DNA from: Micavibrio aeruginosavorus EPB
GTDB lineage: Bacteria; Pseudomonadota; Alphaproteobacteria; Micavibrionales; Micavibrionaceae
Length of the DNA stretch: 64,000 nt
Direction of reading: 5' to 3'
NCBI RefSeq assembly: GCF_000348745.1
Contig: NC_020812.1
Span: 1,869,444 to 1,933,443, forward strand
Shown one piece after another: positions 1 to 9,166 of this stretch; positions within the stretch are counted from its first letter, which is position 1; each line of letters opens with the position of its first letter. The position numbers and the translations under genes were made by a program. Under the pieces are notes generated by a model. That model made no database searches. It had not been told where the DNA came from and saw nothing but the letters and a program-made list of their open reading frames with translations.

Positions 1-99
1 GAACCCTCATTTTCCGGTAGATGAAATTAACCTTCCTTGTGATAGGATGAACGGGTTTGGAAGACAAGCCCCCCTTAAGACAGGCCCGTACAACCCACC

Positions 100-2433
100 A
101 TGTCCCGCCTTACGCAAAATCGGGAATTTTTTGAAAATGTGCCGCTGGGCCTGTGCCTGCTGCGCCGTGGTCCGGCACCGGAAAATGCGGGACCGTTGGA
201 TATCCTGTTTGCAAACCATGCCCTGATTTACATGCTCCGCCCGCCCAAGGGGATAGAGGGCCCCGCGATCGCCGGCCCCTTCGACGTCGTTGGCTGGTCG
301 CTGGACGACATCTGGCCCAGCCCGTCCATCTGCGATCTGGTCAAAAAGCTGAAAAGCGGGCAACCGCCACGCGACATCACCCTGCCCATCTATGATGATG
401 ATGATGGCCGCCAACGGTGGGCCAAAATCACGGTCAGCGAAACGGAATTCGAAGGGACCCCCTGCTACGCGCTGTGGGTGACGGATATTTCCGCCACCAA
501 AGAAGCCGAAGCAAAATTACAGCAGGCCGTGCAGGAAGCCGACCAGGCCGCCGAAATGAAATCGAATTTCCTGGCCACGATGAGCCATGAAATCCGCACC
601 CCCATGCAATCTGTTTATGGTTTCCTCGAACTCATCTCCGAGGAAAAGCCGCCCGCCGCCATTCAAAATATGGTGGATACCGCCCGCGGGTCCGCCGCCG
701 GATTGCTGGAAATTCTGGATGACATTCTCGATCTGGCCAAGATCGACGCCAATAAAATGGAATTGGATGTATTCGAAGTTCCCGTGCGCACATTGGTGCG
801 CGGGATATTGGAGGCCTTGTCCGTCCGCGTCATTGGCAAGAACGTATCCCTGCTCGACAACATTGAATCCGATGTGCCGTTCGTGATCATTGGCGATCCG
901 AAACGCTTGCGCCAGATCATCATGAACCTGGCGGGCAACGCGCTGAAATTCACGGAAAGCGGGTCCGTCACCGTGCGGGTCAGTACCAAGGCCAAAGTGT
1001 TACAGCCCAAGGATAACGGCATCGTTCTGCGCATCGAAGTTGCCGACACCGGCATGGGCATGACACCGGACGTGATGGCCCGTTTGTTCCAGCCGTTTAA
1101 TCAGGCCGACAATACAACATCGCGCAAATTCGGCGGGACCGGGTTGGGCCTGTCCATTTGCCGCCGTTTGGTTGAATTGATGGGTGGGCAGATCGGCGTT
1201 GACAGCACGCCGGGCGAAGGCTCCGTTTTCTGGTTCGAAATTCCGACGGAACAGGTCTCCACCGATTCCCCGACCGTCAACCTGCCCGCGTTGGACGGGC
1301 TGAGCATTTTGTCGGTTGAGGATCACCCGCAGGGCGCGCGCGAAATTGTCAAATCCCTGCAATCCATGGGGGCGACGGTTGAAAGTTGCGGCACGGTGGC
1401 CGAGGCCATGGATCTGGTGCAACGCCGTCCGTTCGACGTGGCCGTGATTGACCAGGGCTTGCCCGACGGGCTGGGGATCGATTTGATCCGCAATATCATG
1501 CAAATCCGCCCCTTTATGGGGTTGATCATGTACACGGTGCGGGATGACATCGGACTGCAACATACGTTGCAGTCTTTGGGCGTCACCTATCTCGCCAAAC
1601 CGGCCAGCCGTTTGGGCCTGGGCACCGCCGTGATGGATGTGGCCAGCAAGGTCAGCCGCGTCAAAATCGACGGCCCGCGCCGTTTGTTGATTGCCGAAGA
1701 TACGGCCAGCGTCCGCGCCGTTTTGGAACGCCAATTGCAAAAATTGGGCGTGGATGCCGATTTCGTTGTGAATGGACAGGATGCGCTCAATGCTCTTGAG
1801 ACCGGGCTCTACGGCATCCTGCTCACCGACCTGCATATGCCGGGTGTGGATGGATATACGGTGGTGGCCACCATTCGCGATTCTGAACGGGACCGCGATG
1901 ATGAATCGCACATGCCTGTCATCGCCCTGACCGCCGATGTACAGATGGCGCAACGCCAAACCTATCTGGCTTATGGGTTCGATGAATGTTTGTTGAAACC
2001 CGTATCGTTGGGGCAGTTTAAACGCCTGCTCATCCGCTGGGGCCTGTTGAACGAAGAGGGCGACGCCCCTGCATCATCCGACACTGCGCAAAACACCGCG
2101 GCACCATCCGGCGGCTCCATCGACATCCCCGCCTTGTGCGAACAGATGGGCACGGACCCCGCCGAAGCAATCGACATGATGCGGATGTTTGTCGACATGA
2201 CCGCCGCGCAAATCGACGCCCTGCAACGTGAAGCCGCCTCCGGATCCTATGCCGACATCCGCGAAACAGCCCACAGTTTGAAAGGCGCCGCACGATCCGC
2301 CTGTTGCAACCGATTGGGCGACATCGCCGCGCAGATTCAAAGTGATGCGGAAAATAATGTCATCAACGCCAATTTGATCATCGCCGCCGCCAAGGAATTT
2401 GAATCAGTGCGGACGGCTGTTGCAGCGTTGTGA
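100..2433 (+). CDS. Hybrid sensor histidine kinase (PAS-HisKA-HATPase-REC-REC-HPt)
   Basis: Multi-step phosphorelay kinase of 777 residues, probably cytoplasmic because no membrane segment is visible. A PAS-like region (about 1-140) precedes a HisKA box with the phospho-accepting His163 in MSHEIRTPM. The ATPase domain shows the N box (NLAGNALKFTE) and G boxes (DTGMGM, GGTGLGLSICRR). Two receiver domains follow, with candidate phospho-Asp451 (VIDQGLPDG) and Asp577 (LLTDLHMPG). A C-terminal HPt domain carries His725 in AHSLKGAARS. REC1 is the more divergent receiver. The layout resembles ArcB/BvgS-type kinases, but the signal is unknown. The ATG at 100 has no clear ribosome site. It sits alone beside the pilus locus; a link to that locus is only positional. 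Confidence 0.93.
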   Translation: MSRLTQNREFFENVPLGLCLLRRGPAPENAGPLDILFANHALIYMLRPPKGIEGPAIAGPFDVVGWSLDDIWPSPSICDLVKKLKSGQPPRDITLPIYDDDDGRQRWAKITVSETEFEGTPCYALWVTDISATKEAEAKLQQAVQEADQAAEMKSNFLATMSHEIRTPMQSVYGFLELISEEKPPAAIQNMVDTARGSAAGLLEILDDILDLAKIDANKMELDVFEVPVRTLVRGILEALSVRVIGKNVSLLDNIESDVPFVIIGDPKRLRQIIMNLAGNALKFTESGSVTVRVSTKAKVLQPKDNGIVLRIEVADTGMGMTPDVMARLFQPFNQADNTTSRKFGGTGLGLSICRRLVELMGGQIGVDSTPGEGSVFWFEIPTEQVSTDSPTVNLPALDGLSILSVEDHPQGAREIVKSLQSMGATVESCGTVAEAMDLVQRRPFDVAVIDQGLPDGLGIDLIRNIMQIRPFMGLIMYTVRDDIGLQHTLQSLGVTYLAKPASRLGLGTAVMDVASKVSRVKIDGPRRLLIAEDTASVRAVLERQLQKLGVDADFVVNGQDALNALETGLYGILLTDLHMPGVDGYTVVATIRDSERDRDDESHMPVIALTADVQMAQRQTYLAYGFDECLLKPVSLGQFKRLLIRWGLLNEEGDAPASSDTAQNTAAPSGGSIDIPALCEQMGTDPAEAIDMMRMFVDMTAAQIDALQREAASGSYADIRETAHSLKGAARSACCNRLGDIAAQIQSDAENNVINANLIIAAAKEFESVRTAVAAL

Positions 2434-2494
2434 TCTGATATTTTGATTTAAAATAAAGCAATATGGCGGGCATTTATCCGATCCCCATCGTTTC

Positions 2495-2550
2495 TCATTC
2501 CCGCGACTTCGTCGCCAGTAGCTTTATGCGAAGGGTGAAAGCGGGAATGA
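2495..2550. repeat. REP-like palindromic intergenic element
   Basis: A perfect 10-base inverted repeat (TCATTCCCGC at 2495-2504, GCGGGAATGA at 2541-2550) encloses a second nested pair (CTTCG 2507-2511, CGAAG 2529-2533). It lies between the kinase stop and the convergent pseudopilin-like gene and has no T-run, so it looks more like a dispersed palindromic repeat than an intrinsic terminator. Confidence 0.5.
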
Positions 2551-2581
2551 CAAAAAGGAGGGAATTGAGAAAGCCCCTAAA

Positions 2582-3313
2582 TCAGTTCGGGCAACCCGCT
2601 TCTTGGAACACCGCAGGAGAACCCTTGATCGTCATCCAGACGCGGAAGCAGGTTGAATTGGCTGGGCACTCAACACCGCCATCGGTATCCAGATCCACCG
2701 CACTGCCACCCGCGACAACCGTATCCGCCTCGCACTTGCCAAACTTTTCTTCCAGCTTAGCCAGCGCCGTTTGCAGATAGGAATCGCTCTTCGTCGTATG
2801 GGTCCAGAAGAAAATTCCGTCATCACCGTTATAATATTCCCATTTTTCAAACAAGGGCGGCGGCGGCGGCAGGAATTTTCCTGTCTCGGCCGTGAAGATG
2901 CGCTTGTGGTTATTATCATCACCGGGATTACCGGGGCAGCGCAGATATTCAACAAAATCATCTGTATCTGCGGGCGGTGTCGCACCGGTGAAATGTGTTG
3001 ATGTTGGCTTGATCGGGAATTTTTTATTTGCGCCCGGGTCACTGCCCGTCGGGCTGTTATCAATCGTGTTATCCCCTTTTTCATGCAGGATCACACATTC
3101 CTGAATCGCGGTGCGGATATATTCCGCCTGCGATTCAATTTCCGAGATGGTTTTGAACGTATTCTGGCTCTGCGTCTGTTGTCCCGACGGCTCCATAAAG
3201 CTGAGCGTCAGCGCCGCCAGCAACGCAATGGCAATAAGGATGTAGACCAACGCACTGCCCCGCTCGTTCACGCGCGTATCCCGTCTCTGTACCATCATCA
3301 AACCGACACCCAT
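2582..3313 (-). CDS. Pseudopilin-like membrane protein (second of pair)
   Basis: Last gene of the minus-strand pilus locus. A short basic leader (RVNERG) is followed by a hydrophobic helix (SALVYILIAIALLAALTL) and a long polar domain with four cysteines, as in prepilin-like proteins. The glutamate usual at position 5 after the processing glycine is absent. It parallels the gene at 3453-4202 (ERG, hydrophobic helix, about 245 residues), so the two are probably paralogues. The ATG at 3313 is preferred because AAAGGTG lies just upstream; a GTG three codons earlier is also open. A role as minor pilin or adhesive tip subunit is inferred from context. Confidence 0.7.
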   Translation of the reverse strand: MGVGLMMVQRRDTRVNERGSALVYILIAIALLAALTLSFMEPSGQQTQSQNTFKTISEIESQAEYIRTAIQECVILHEKGDNTIDNSPTGSDPGANKKFPIKPTSTHFTGATPPADTDDFVEYLRCPGNPGDDNNHKRIFTAETGKFLPPPPPLFEKWEYYNGDDGIFFWTHTTKSDSYLQTALAKLEEKFGKCEADTVVAGGSAVDLDTDGGVECPANSTCFRVWMTIKGSPAVFQEAGCPN

Positions 3314-3452
3314 TCCAATCACCTTTAAAAAATACCGTTGTTACTATTATACAAAAGAAAAGCTGGCCATCCAACCCTGGACGACCAGCCTTTCAAACTC
3401 AAGCGAAACAGGTCAATGCAAGGGGACGAAAACCCGCCCCCCAGCACGCATC

Positions 3453-4202
3453 TTACCGTTCAACCAGAACGTGGTAGTAGACGTATACGTTGCCACCCGC
3501 ATCGTAGCAACCAAAAGGCTGACCTTTCAATGTATCACTGGCACCATCGCCAATAACTTCACCGGGCGTAGCTGCCAAAGCAGGGTAGCTATCGTTCATA
3601 AAGTCAGATGTTGCCCCTTCTTGTGCACCAGACGGAACATAAGCAGCTTCGCCGGTTGGAATGCTTGAACCGATCCCCAACTCTTCATTCATTTTCCGGC
3701 ACACTGTTTGTGTAACACCCGGCAAATAGGCAATAAGATCGTTACCAGAGTTGCTTGCGGCATCAGTCAAACCGATATCCTGAATTTGGTTCTTCATGTT
3801 AAAATACCAGTTTCCTGCGGTATTTCCTCCACTTGACGCCATCATATCAGCAGGAGCATTCGTGAAAACTGCGCCTCCCCCTTGCGGATGGAATACAGCC
3901 GAACGCTCTTCATCTTCTGTTGTAATTTCATCGAAATCCGACGGCGGGTTGAACTTCAATTCATTCACGTCCGTCCCGGCAATAACCATCCGTACAATCG
4001 CCGTCCGCACACCGGCCGGGTACTGCGTCAACTGTGCCGAGCTGATCAAGGCAGTTTCACCGGATGCGTCACCAGACCCAGACCGGGTGGATTGCGTCAC
4101 GGCGTAGGACAAAGCGGCAAACAACGCCACCGCGATCAGGATCAGGAACAACACGTTCCCGCGCTCCCCCGAACGTTTATTTTCAATCATTGTTGTGGTC
4201 AT
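3453..4202 (-). CDS. Pseudopilin-like membrane protein (first of pair)
   Basis: A protein of 249 residues with leader MTTTMIENKRSGERG, then hydrophobic NVLFLILIAVALFAALSY and a polar, Gly/Asn/Ser-rich exported domain. The Gly followed by a hydrophobic helix fits cleavage by the A24 peptidase encoded at 13249-13755, but residue +5 is not Glu. GAGGAG sits seven bases before the ATG at 4202. It follows the 176-residue bitopic gene in the same direction and precedes the similar gene at 2582-3313. It is probably a pilin-like subunit of the apparatus, though it could be a substrate. No specific family was recognised for the C-terminal domain. Confidence 0.72.
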   Translation of the reverse strand: MTTTMIENKRSGERGNVLFLILIAVALFAALSYAVTQSTRSGSGDASGETALISSAQLTQYPAGVRTAIVRMVIAGTDVNELKFNPPSDFDEITTEDEERSAVFHPQGGGAVFTNAPADMMASSGGNTAGNWYFNMKNQIQDIGLTDAASNSGNDLIAYLPGVTQTVCRKMNEELGIGSSIPTGEAAYVPSGAQEGATSDFMNDSYPALAATPGEVIGDGASDTLKGQPFGCYDAGGNVYVYYHVLVER

Positions 4203-4274
4203 TTTCCACTCCTCTTTCGCTCGAAAAAATGTTTCAGTCCGTAGTATGCAATGACATCCGACGACAATCCACCA

Positions 4275-4295
4275 TAATATTGCATTCCAATATTA
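4275..4295. repeat. Perfect AT-rich hairpin at gene end
   Basis: TAATATTG (4275-4282) and CAATATTA (4288-4295) form a perfect 8-base stem with a CATTC loop. It overlaps the stop codon of the 176-residue gene and lies before the pseudopilin-like gene. Without a T-run it is more likely an mRNA processing or stability hairpin than a terminator. Confidence 0.35.
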
Positions 4296-4823
4296 CTTCG
4301 GCTTATCGACAGAAACCTTATTCACCTTCAACAGGGCAATCAATTTATCCTTGTCGCATTCGCGGCCGACGCACATGCGATCCACCGTCACGCGCCACCC
4401 CGTACCACCATTTTGCATATGGCCGATAGCTTCACGAAATTCGGCAAAGCGCGACGTATCCGTCGACGACACCTGAATGCTGGAGCCCGAGGCTTGAATT
4501 TTCAATCCCCGGTAAATTTGCGCCAGATTTTCAGCAAAGCTTTTTACATCGGCCGCAGGGACGGGAACGTCCGTGACCTTTGGCACCATGGGCTTCAGCG
4601 CCTCAACCTGTTTCAGTTCGGCGCGCAGCGTAATCATTTTCTGGGTCTGGATGGTGGCATACAGGCCAAGTGCCCCGGCGGCGGCCCACGCGATGCCCGC
4701 GGCAATCAATGCATTTTGGCCCGCCGTCTGTGGCAGGTTTTCCAAAAAGCGGTTTAAATCTTCACTGGCCTGCGGCTTCATATATTTTTGAAGCGACCGC
4801 CAGTCGAACGACTTGAAGTCCAA
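4293..4823 (-). CDS. Bitopic inner-membrane protein of the pilus locus (PilO/GspM-like position)
   Basis: A protein of 176 residues: a cytoplasmic N-terminus, one membrane helix (about 38-60, NALIAAGIAWAAAGALGLYA), a short heptad stretch (about 61-77), then a small periplasmic alpha/beta domain with two cysteines (CVGREC). This organisation matches PilO/GspM-type alignment proteins, which bridge the inner-membrane platform and the secretin, but sequence identity is too weak to name the family. It is separated from the upstream gene by 191 bases of AT-rich DNA with its own candidate promoter, so it may head a sub-operon with the two pseudopilin-like genes. Confidence 0.65.
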   Translation of the reverse strand: MDFKSFDWRSLQKYMKPQASEDLNRFLENLPQTAGQNALIAAGIAWAAAGALGLYATIQTQKMITLRAELKQVEALKPMVPKVTDVPVPAADVKSFAENLAQIYRGLKIQASGSSIQVSSTDTSRFAEFREAIGHMQNGGTGWRVTVDRMCVGRECDKDKLIALLKVNKVSVDKPK

Positions 4824-4879
4824 AATTATAACCCTTTGACCCGATCAGTCCTGTCGGTTGATCCGACTTTATGAACCTT

Positions 4880-4908
4880 AATATATTATCTTAAAGACAA
4901 AGATTTAA
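4880..4908 (-). promoter_or_regulatory. Candidate promoter in AT-rich island
   Basis: On the minus strand TTAAAT (4908-4903) and TATATT (4885-4880) are 17 bases apart within a very AT-rich stretch (about 4862-4922) in an otherwise GC-rich locus. It would drive the 176-residue gene and the two pseudopilin-like genes. Called by eye. Confidence 0.4.
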
Positions 4909-5014
4909 AAGCTCTTTAAAGGCCTTAGGGGCGTTTTTGCATGTTGCAACAGCACCAATCTGAAGCCTTTATTAACAAGAGCGCGCTATCTGGAAAACGC
5001 CCCCATTCACAGCA

Positions 5015-6010
5015 TTACGACGTTCCCACCAAACGCACCCGGCCATCGCCCTCGATCCCCGGTTTGATGGTTCCACGAATCGGCCCCACACCCTGGCTGA
5101 ACGATTTCGGCACCAGCGCTTCCCATTCAACCTTGCCACCCTTCACTTCGTAGCGGACCAGTGTCCCCTCGATCGTGCGCAACGTATCCAACAATTCCTG
5201 AATCCGCACCATGTGACGAATGGTATCCGACTGCAATGCGCCATAGGCATTGATCATCAGATCGTTCGATAATTTTTCGCTGTCCGCCTTCACCTTGGCC
5301 AGGTCGCGTTTGACAAAGCCCGTCATCAGGAACTGCAGAACAATTACGCCAACGGCCAGAAACGAAACCGCCAATCCGGAATAGAGCAGCACCATGGCCG
5401 TTGCGCGCGATAGTTTTTCAGTACGCAGGGCACGATTGCGCCACGGAATAATTGTGGCCACATCCGGGTTGATGGTCACGAAATTGGCATCCATGCTCTG
5501 GATACGCGGCAACAATGTCCGGGCCGCGCCAATGTAAACCTGCATCCGCGCCGTTTCCGGATCCCATCGCAGAGCGCTGGCCATACCTTCTTGTTCATAC
5601 AGGTAAACGGTTTCACGATCCCAATATTCGCTATTGCCCGGCAATGCCGCGGCCAGCGGACACCACGTATCCGGCGCACTGGCCAAGGCCACAGACGGCA
5701 CAGCCAGATACCAGCAACGCCCATCATCCACCGTGTAACAATAATGCACACGCTCCGTGCCGCACGCCTGTGACGCGGCGTTCCACACCGCCTCCTCTTC
5801 CGTTCCGGGAATGTGCGGCAACGATCCGCCAAAAATTTCGGACGGCAGAAACGGCGACAGATCAGTGCGAAAATCTTTCGCTTCGCCGGCGATAATATCA
5901 GCCATACCGGGACGCATGCGCGCCGGCCCTTGATCCGCGCCAACGGAGGCACCCGGCGTTGCACCCGCCCGGGTCATTTTTTTCAATGTGTCTTTCGTCG
6001 GGAAAGCCAT
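5015..6010 (-). CDS. Bitopic pilus-assembly protein (PilO-type/GspL-like position)
   Basis: A protein of 331 residues. The first 200 residues are probably cytoplasmic and contain several cysteines (CGTERVHYCYTVDDGRCW). One membrane helix (about 204-230) is followed by a helical stretch (about 233-285) and a short beta-rich end. This resembles GspL/PilN or R64 PilO-type proteins, which connect the ATPase and platform to the periplasmic scaffold. It starts four bases after the GspF/PilC-like gene stops, so the two are surely co-transcribed. No diagnostic motif was found, so the assignment rests on topology and position. Confidence 0.65.
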   Translation of the reverse strand: MAFPTKDTLKKMTRAGATPGASVGADQGPARMRPGMADIIAGEAKDFRTDLSPFLPSEIFGGSLPHIPGTEEEAVWNAASQACGTERVHYCYTVDDGRCWYLAVPSVALASAPDTWCPLAAALPGNSEYWDRETVYLYEQEGMASALRWDPETARMQVYIGAARTLLPRIQSMDANFVTINPDVATIIPWRNRALRTEKLSRATAMVLLYSGLAVSFLAVGVIVLQFLMTGFVKRDLAKVKADSEKLSNDLMINAYGALQSDTIRHMVRIQELLDTLRTIEGTLVRYEVKGGKVEWEALVPKSFSQGVGPIRGTIKPGIEGDGRVRLVGTS

Positions 6011-6014
6011 AATC

Positions 6015-7235
6015 TTACATTGCTCCGCTCATCAGGCCGCCCATCATGCTGTCCATGCTCATGTTCATCACGGTCAGGGCGTAAATGGCGCTACCAAAGG
6101 CGATGGTGAGGTAAACACCGGTGAGACCAAACGCGATCCAGACGATCAGGCTATGCTTCGTCTTCGCCGCGGCCGCACGCATTTCTGCGATTGACTCCAA
6201 TACTGTAGCAACTTGTCCCAGATCGGACAAGCTGGCCAGTTCCATACGTTCACTCCTGCTGAGGGGGGCCCGGTCCAACGCAGACCCCAGCCCGACCCCA
6301 CGTTCCAGCTCCGTATTCGCCTCGGTCCAATACCGGGCCACTTCCGGCACCGTTGTAGCCTCGGACGATTGTTTCAGCGTATCGGAAATCGGCACCAGCC
6401 CGCGCAACATACGCGCCGCCGCCATCATCGAGTCCACAAAGCCCAGATCCCGCAGATATGCGCCAATCAGGGGGATTTTTCGCACCACACGCGCCGTCGG
6501 CCAGTCGGTTTTCCCTTTGTTGATCCAGAAGGAAATAACCGCCCAGGCCATAAAGGCCCCGGCCGCAAACGCCGTAAATATCAAAATATCCCAGGTCAGC
6601 GCCAATTGCCCAACCACGCGCGTGAATTTTTCCTGCTCCGCCGGGTCGGTCGGTGCGTTGTTTTTAAACCAATCCAGAACCATCCCCCGGCCCCAAAACA
6701 GGGATTGCACAATCGACACAACGTCAATCGCCAGCCACGACATCGTGGCCACGATGGCGCGGGTGTTGCGGCGTTTCTGTGTAATCGAGTGAATGGCGTG
6801 CGGAATACCATCCTGCAACTTGTTTGCGCGTTCGCTGGCCGCCAGAATGGCGATGGTGCCGTGGTCGAAAATACGCAAGGCTTTCAGCGCATCAATCACA
6901 CCCAAACCGCGTGCCAGCGCTTCCCGCGCGGGGGCCAGAATGTTCTGGCGCATCGGGTTGGTTTCGGCCTGAATAATCCGCCAGAATGCCACACCCGGCG
7001 ATGTCGCCGTGGAGCGGAATTGAATCCCGCGCAACAACTGCACCTGCCACCATGTGGATCGCGCCAGCATCCGCTCCATCGGGGAGCGTTCATGCGGACG
7101 AATGGACAGGACATATCCGCCCTTCTTCGACACAGCACGGCGCACATCATCCGCCGTCGGCAGATAAAAGGATTCCACAGCGGTTTTTGGTCCGCTGGAG
7201 GAATCATACGCAATTTCGGCGACCCATTGCTGCAT
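6015..7235 (-). CDS. Type II secretion/type IV pilus platform protein (GspF/PilC family)
   Basis: Polytopic inner-membrane platform protein of 406 residues. It shows the two-fold GspF arrangement: helical cytoplasmic domains with hydrophobic segments near 165-190 and 222-250, and a last one near 370-395. Motifs typical of the family include IPLIGAYLRDLGFVDSMM and an Ala-rich helix bundle (MRAAAAKTKHSL). It would engage the assembly ATPase encoded just upstream and drive pilin extraction. A 77-base gap with a small GC hairpin separates it from the ATPase gene. It is more divergent than PilC, closer in size to R64 PilR-like proteins. Confidence 0.85.
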   Translation of the reverse strand: MQQWVAEIAYDSSSGPKTAVESFYLPTADDVRRAVSKKGGYVLSIRPHERSPMERMLARSTWWQVQLLRGIQFRSTATSPGVAFWRIIQAETNPMRQNILAPAREALARGLGVIDALKALRIFDHGTIAILAASERANKLQDGIPHAIHSITQKRRNTRAIVATMSWLAIDVVSIVQSLFWGRGMVLDWFKNNAPTDPAEQEKFTRVVGQLALTWDILIFTAFAAGAFMAWAVISFWINKGKTDWPTARVVRKIPLIGAYLRDLGFVDSMMAAARMLRGLVPISDTLKQSSEATTVPEVARYWTEANTELERGVGLGSALDRAPLSRSERMELASLSDLGQVATVLESIAEMRAAAAKTKHSLIVWIAFGLTGVYLTIAFGSAIYALTVMNMSMDSMMGGLMSGAM

Positions 7236-7312
7236 GGCTTGAATAAATCAGGTTCGGACTCTAGACCAAGGCGGGCACGCTTGCCCTGCCCCTTATTATA
7301 ACGACAAAAAGC

Positions 7313-9154
7313 TTAATTTTCCAGATTCGAGAGCGCAAGTTTCGGGTCCACCAACCCGCTTAAGACCAGATCCACCAGCCCCTCGCGTCGCGTGTGAACA
7401 ATCACGCCCCCGACATGCAGCACCGCGTTCACGTTAGACATCAGCGCTTCGTAAATCTGGTTCCGCTGCGCCGGGCCCATCGGAATCATCACCGCGTCCA
7501 GCAGCAATGTCCGGCCCATAATCCCCGTGCGGTTGCAAAGATCACAGCCCGAGCTGTTGTGCGTCCGCACGATGGCATCGGGACTGATACCCAGCATATA
7601 AATCTCTTCTTCGCTCATCGCCTCGACTGCGCGCGTTTTGTGGGCGCATCCCTGACACAGCGTTTTCACCAAACGCTGGTTCATGATGGCCTTCACCTGT
7701 TGCGCCAGGGTGAAGGTTGATGAACGCTCTCGCTCATGCGGCATCAATGAACGCAAACGTTCAAATGTCTGCAATGCCGTATCGGCGTGAATGGTTGAAA
7801 TCACCGTGTGACCGGATTCAGCGGCGCGCAAAGCGGTTTCGACCGTATCGCCATCCCGCATCTCCCCGATCACGATATAGTCTGGATCGTGACGCATCGC
7901 GGCGCGGATCAAATCGGCAAATTCGCCACCCGGCATGCCCGGGCGCACCTGCCACTGCGTGGCGTAACGCAATTCATATTCAATCGGATCTTCAATCGTC
8001 AGAACGTGACGACGGCGACGGTCAATCTGCTGTACGCACGCGTAAAGCGTTGTCGTTTTACCCGAACCCGTCGGACCGGACAGCAAGATCAAACCACCGC
8101 CACCCTTAATATCCGGCGACAGCAACTGCGAAAGATAATCCGCCACATCTGTATGGCGGCGGAACAATTCGTCAAACCCCTTCAGCGACGCGCGGTCGAG
8201 CAGACGCAGAGTGATTTTTTCACCGTCCTGCGCCTGTGGTCCAGCGGCCACACGAATATCAATGTTCCGGCCCTGCCACATAAAGGCAAAACGTCCATCC
8301 TTCGGCGTGGTCCGGTCACCGAAGTTCAAACCCGCATCACGTTTGATCAACGTTGTCAGACGCGCCATGGCATCGGACGGCAGCAAGTGCATGGGAATCA
8401 TATCACCATCGATACGGTAGCGAATCCAGTTCGGCGTATCGGGGTTGTTATCCTGCAAAATGTGAATATCCGATGCGCGCATCTGCAACGCTTCGGCCAG
8501 CATGTCGCGCTGGAACTGGTTCAACAGCAAACCGTTATCCGTATCGGACAACCATTGCGCCAATGTTTTTTCCGTCCGGTCGGCCGACAGATCATGGACG
8601 GCGCGCAGTGTTTCCAACAGCTCCGCCCGATCCCAGACCTCGATCTCAATACGATCGACAACCAGACCTGAACGGTTGGCGGTGGACAGCAACGCTTTGA
8701 TCTGGCGATCATTTAATTCATGCAGGGGCGCAATCCGCATCACCCCGTCCTGCAGGCCGATCAAATGGATCGACAGCGGCAACCAGGATTGCACGGGCAA
8801 AATTGACCGCAACTGGTCACCCGACGCGCGGTCACGCAAGCCTTCTTCTTCGGCTTCCGCACCACCGGCCACCGTGGCTCCGGCCATTTCCAGCAATTGT
8901 TCCGTGGTGCGTGACACGCCCTGATCCATCAGGATCGCACGTTCCTTCTGCACCATATCCAGATAACGCTCGCGCCCTTCGTTCGCGCGCATACGGCGAC
9001 GATCCGCCCACATGCGGCGTTCCATTCCACCGGGCGCGCCCTGCTCCGCCTGACGGCGATCAACACGCTCACCCGGCCCTCGACGCTCTTCGCCTTCATA
9101 AGAGGGGACGGCGTCAATCGGGTTCTGATCGTCTGGATAATCCTGATCGCTCAT
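7313..9154 (-). CDS. Pilus assembly/secretion ATPase (GspE/PilB family)
   Basis: Hexameric motor ATPase of 613 residues. A charged, Arg/Asp/Glu-rich N-terminus (1-70) precedes an N1-like domain and the core ATPase. Walker A is GPTGSGKT (360-367), the Walker B region is DYIVIGEMRD (425-434), and a His box (STIHADTA) is present. Four cysteines (500, 503, 537, 540) form the CxxC...CxxC zinc site seen in GspE/PilB-type assembly ATPases rather than PilT retraction ATPases. No retraction ATPase is encoded in the window. The gene lies 12 bases after the upstream gene in a tight operon. Confidence 0.93.
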   Translation of the reverse strand: MSDQDYPDDQNPIDAVPSYEGEERRGPGERVDRRQAEQGAPGGMERRMWADRRRMRANEGRERYLDMVQKERAILMDQGVSRTTEQLLEMAGATVAGGAEAEEEGLRDRASGDQLRSILPVQSWLPLSIHLIGLQDGVMRIAPLHELNDRQIKALLSTANRSGLVVDRIEIEVWDRAELLETLRAVHDLSADRTEKTLAQWLSDTDNGLLLNQFQRDMLAEALQMRASDIHILQDNNPDTPNWIRYRIDGDMIPMHLLPSDAMARLTTLIKRDAGLNFGDRTTPKDGRFAFMWQGRNIDIRVAAGPQAQDGEKITLRLLDRASLKGFDELFRRHTDVADYLSQLLSPDIKGGGGLILLSGPTGSGKTTTLYACVQQIDRRRRHVLTIEDPIEYELRYATQWQVRPGMPGGEFADLIRAAMRHDPDYIVIGEMRDGDTVETALRAAESGHTVISTIHADTALQTFERLRSLMPHERERSSTFTLAQQVKAIMNQRLVKTLCQGCAHKTRAVEAMSEEEIYMLGISPDAIVRTHNSSGCDLCNRTGIMGRTLLLDAVMIPMGPAQRNQIYEALMSNVNAVLHVGGVIVHTRREGLVDLVLSGLVDPKLALSNLEN

Positions 9155-9166
9155 CGCTTCAGGCCC

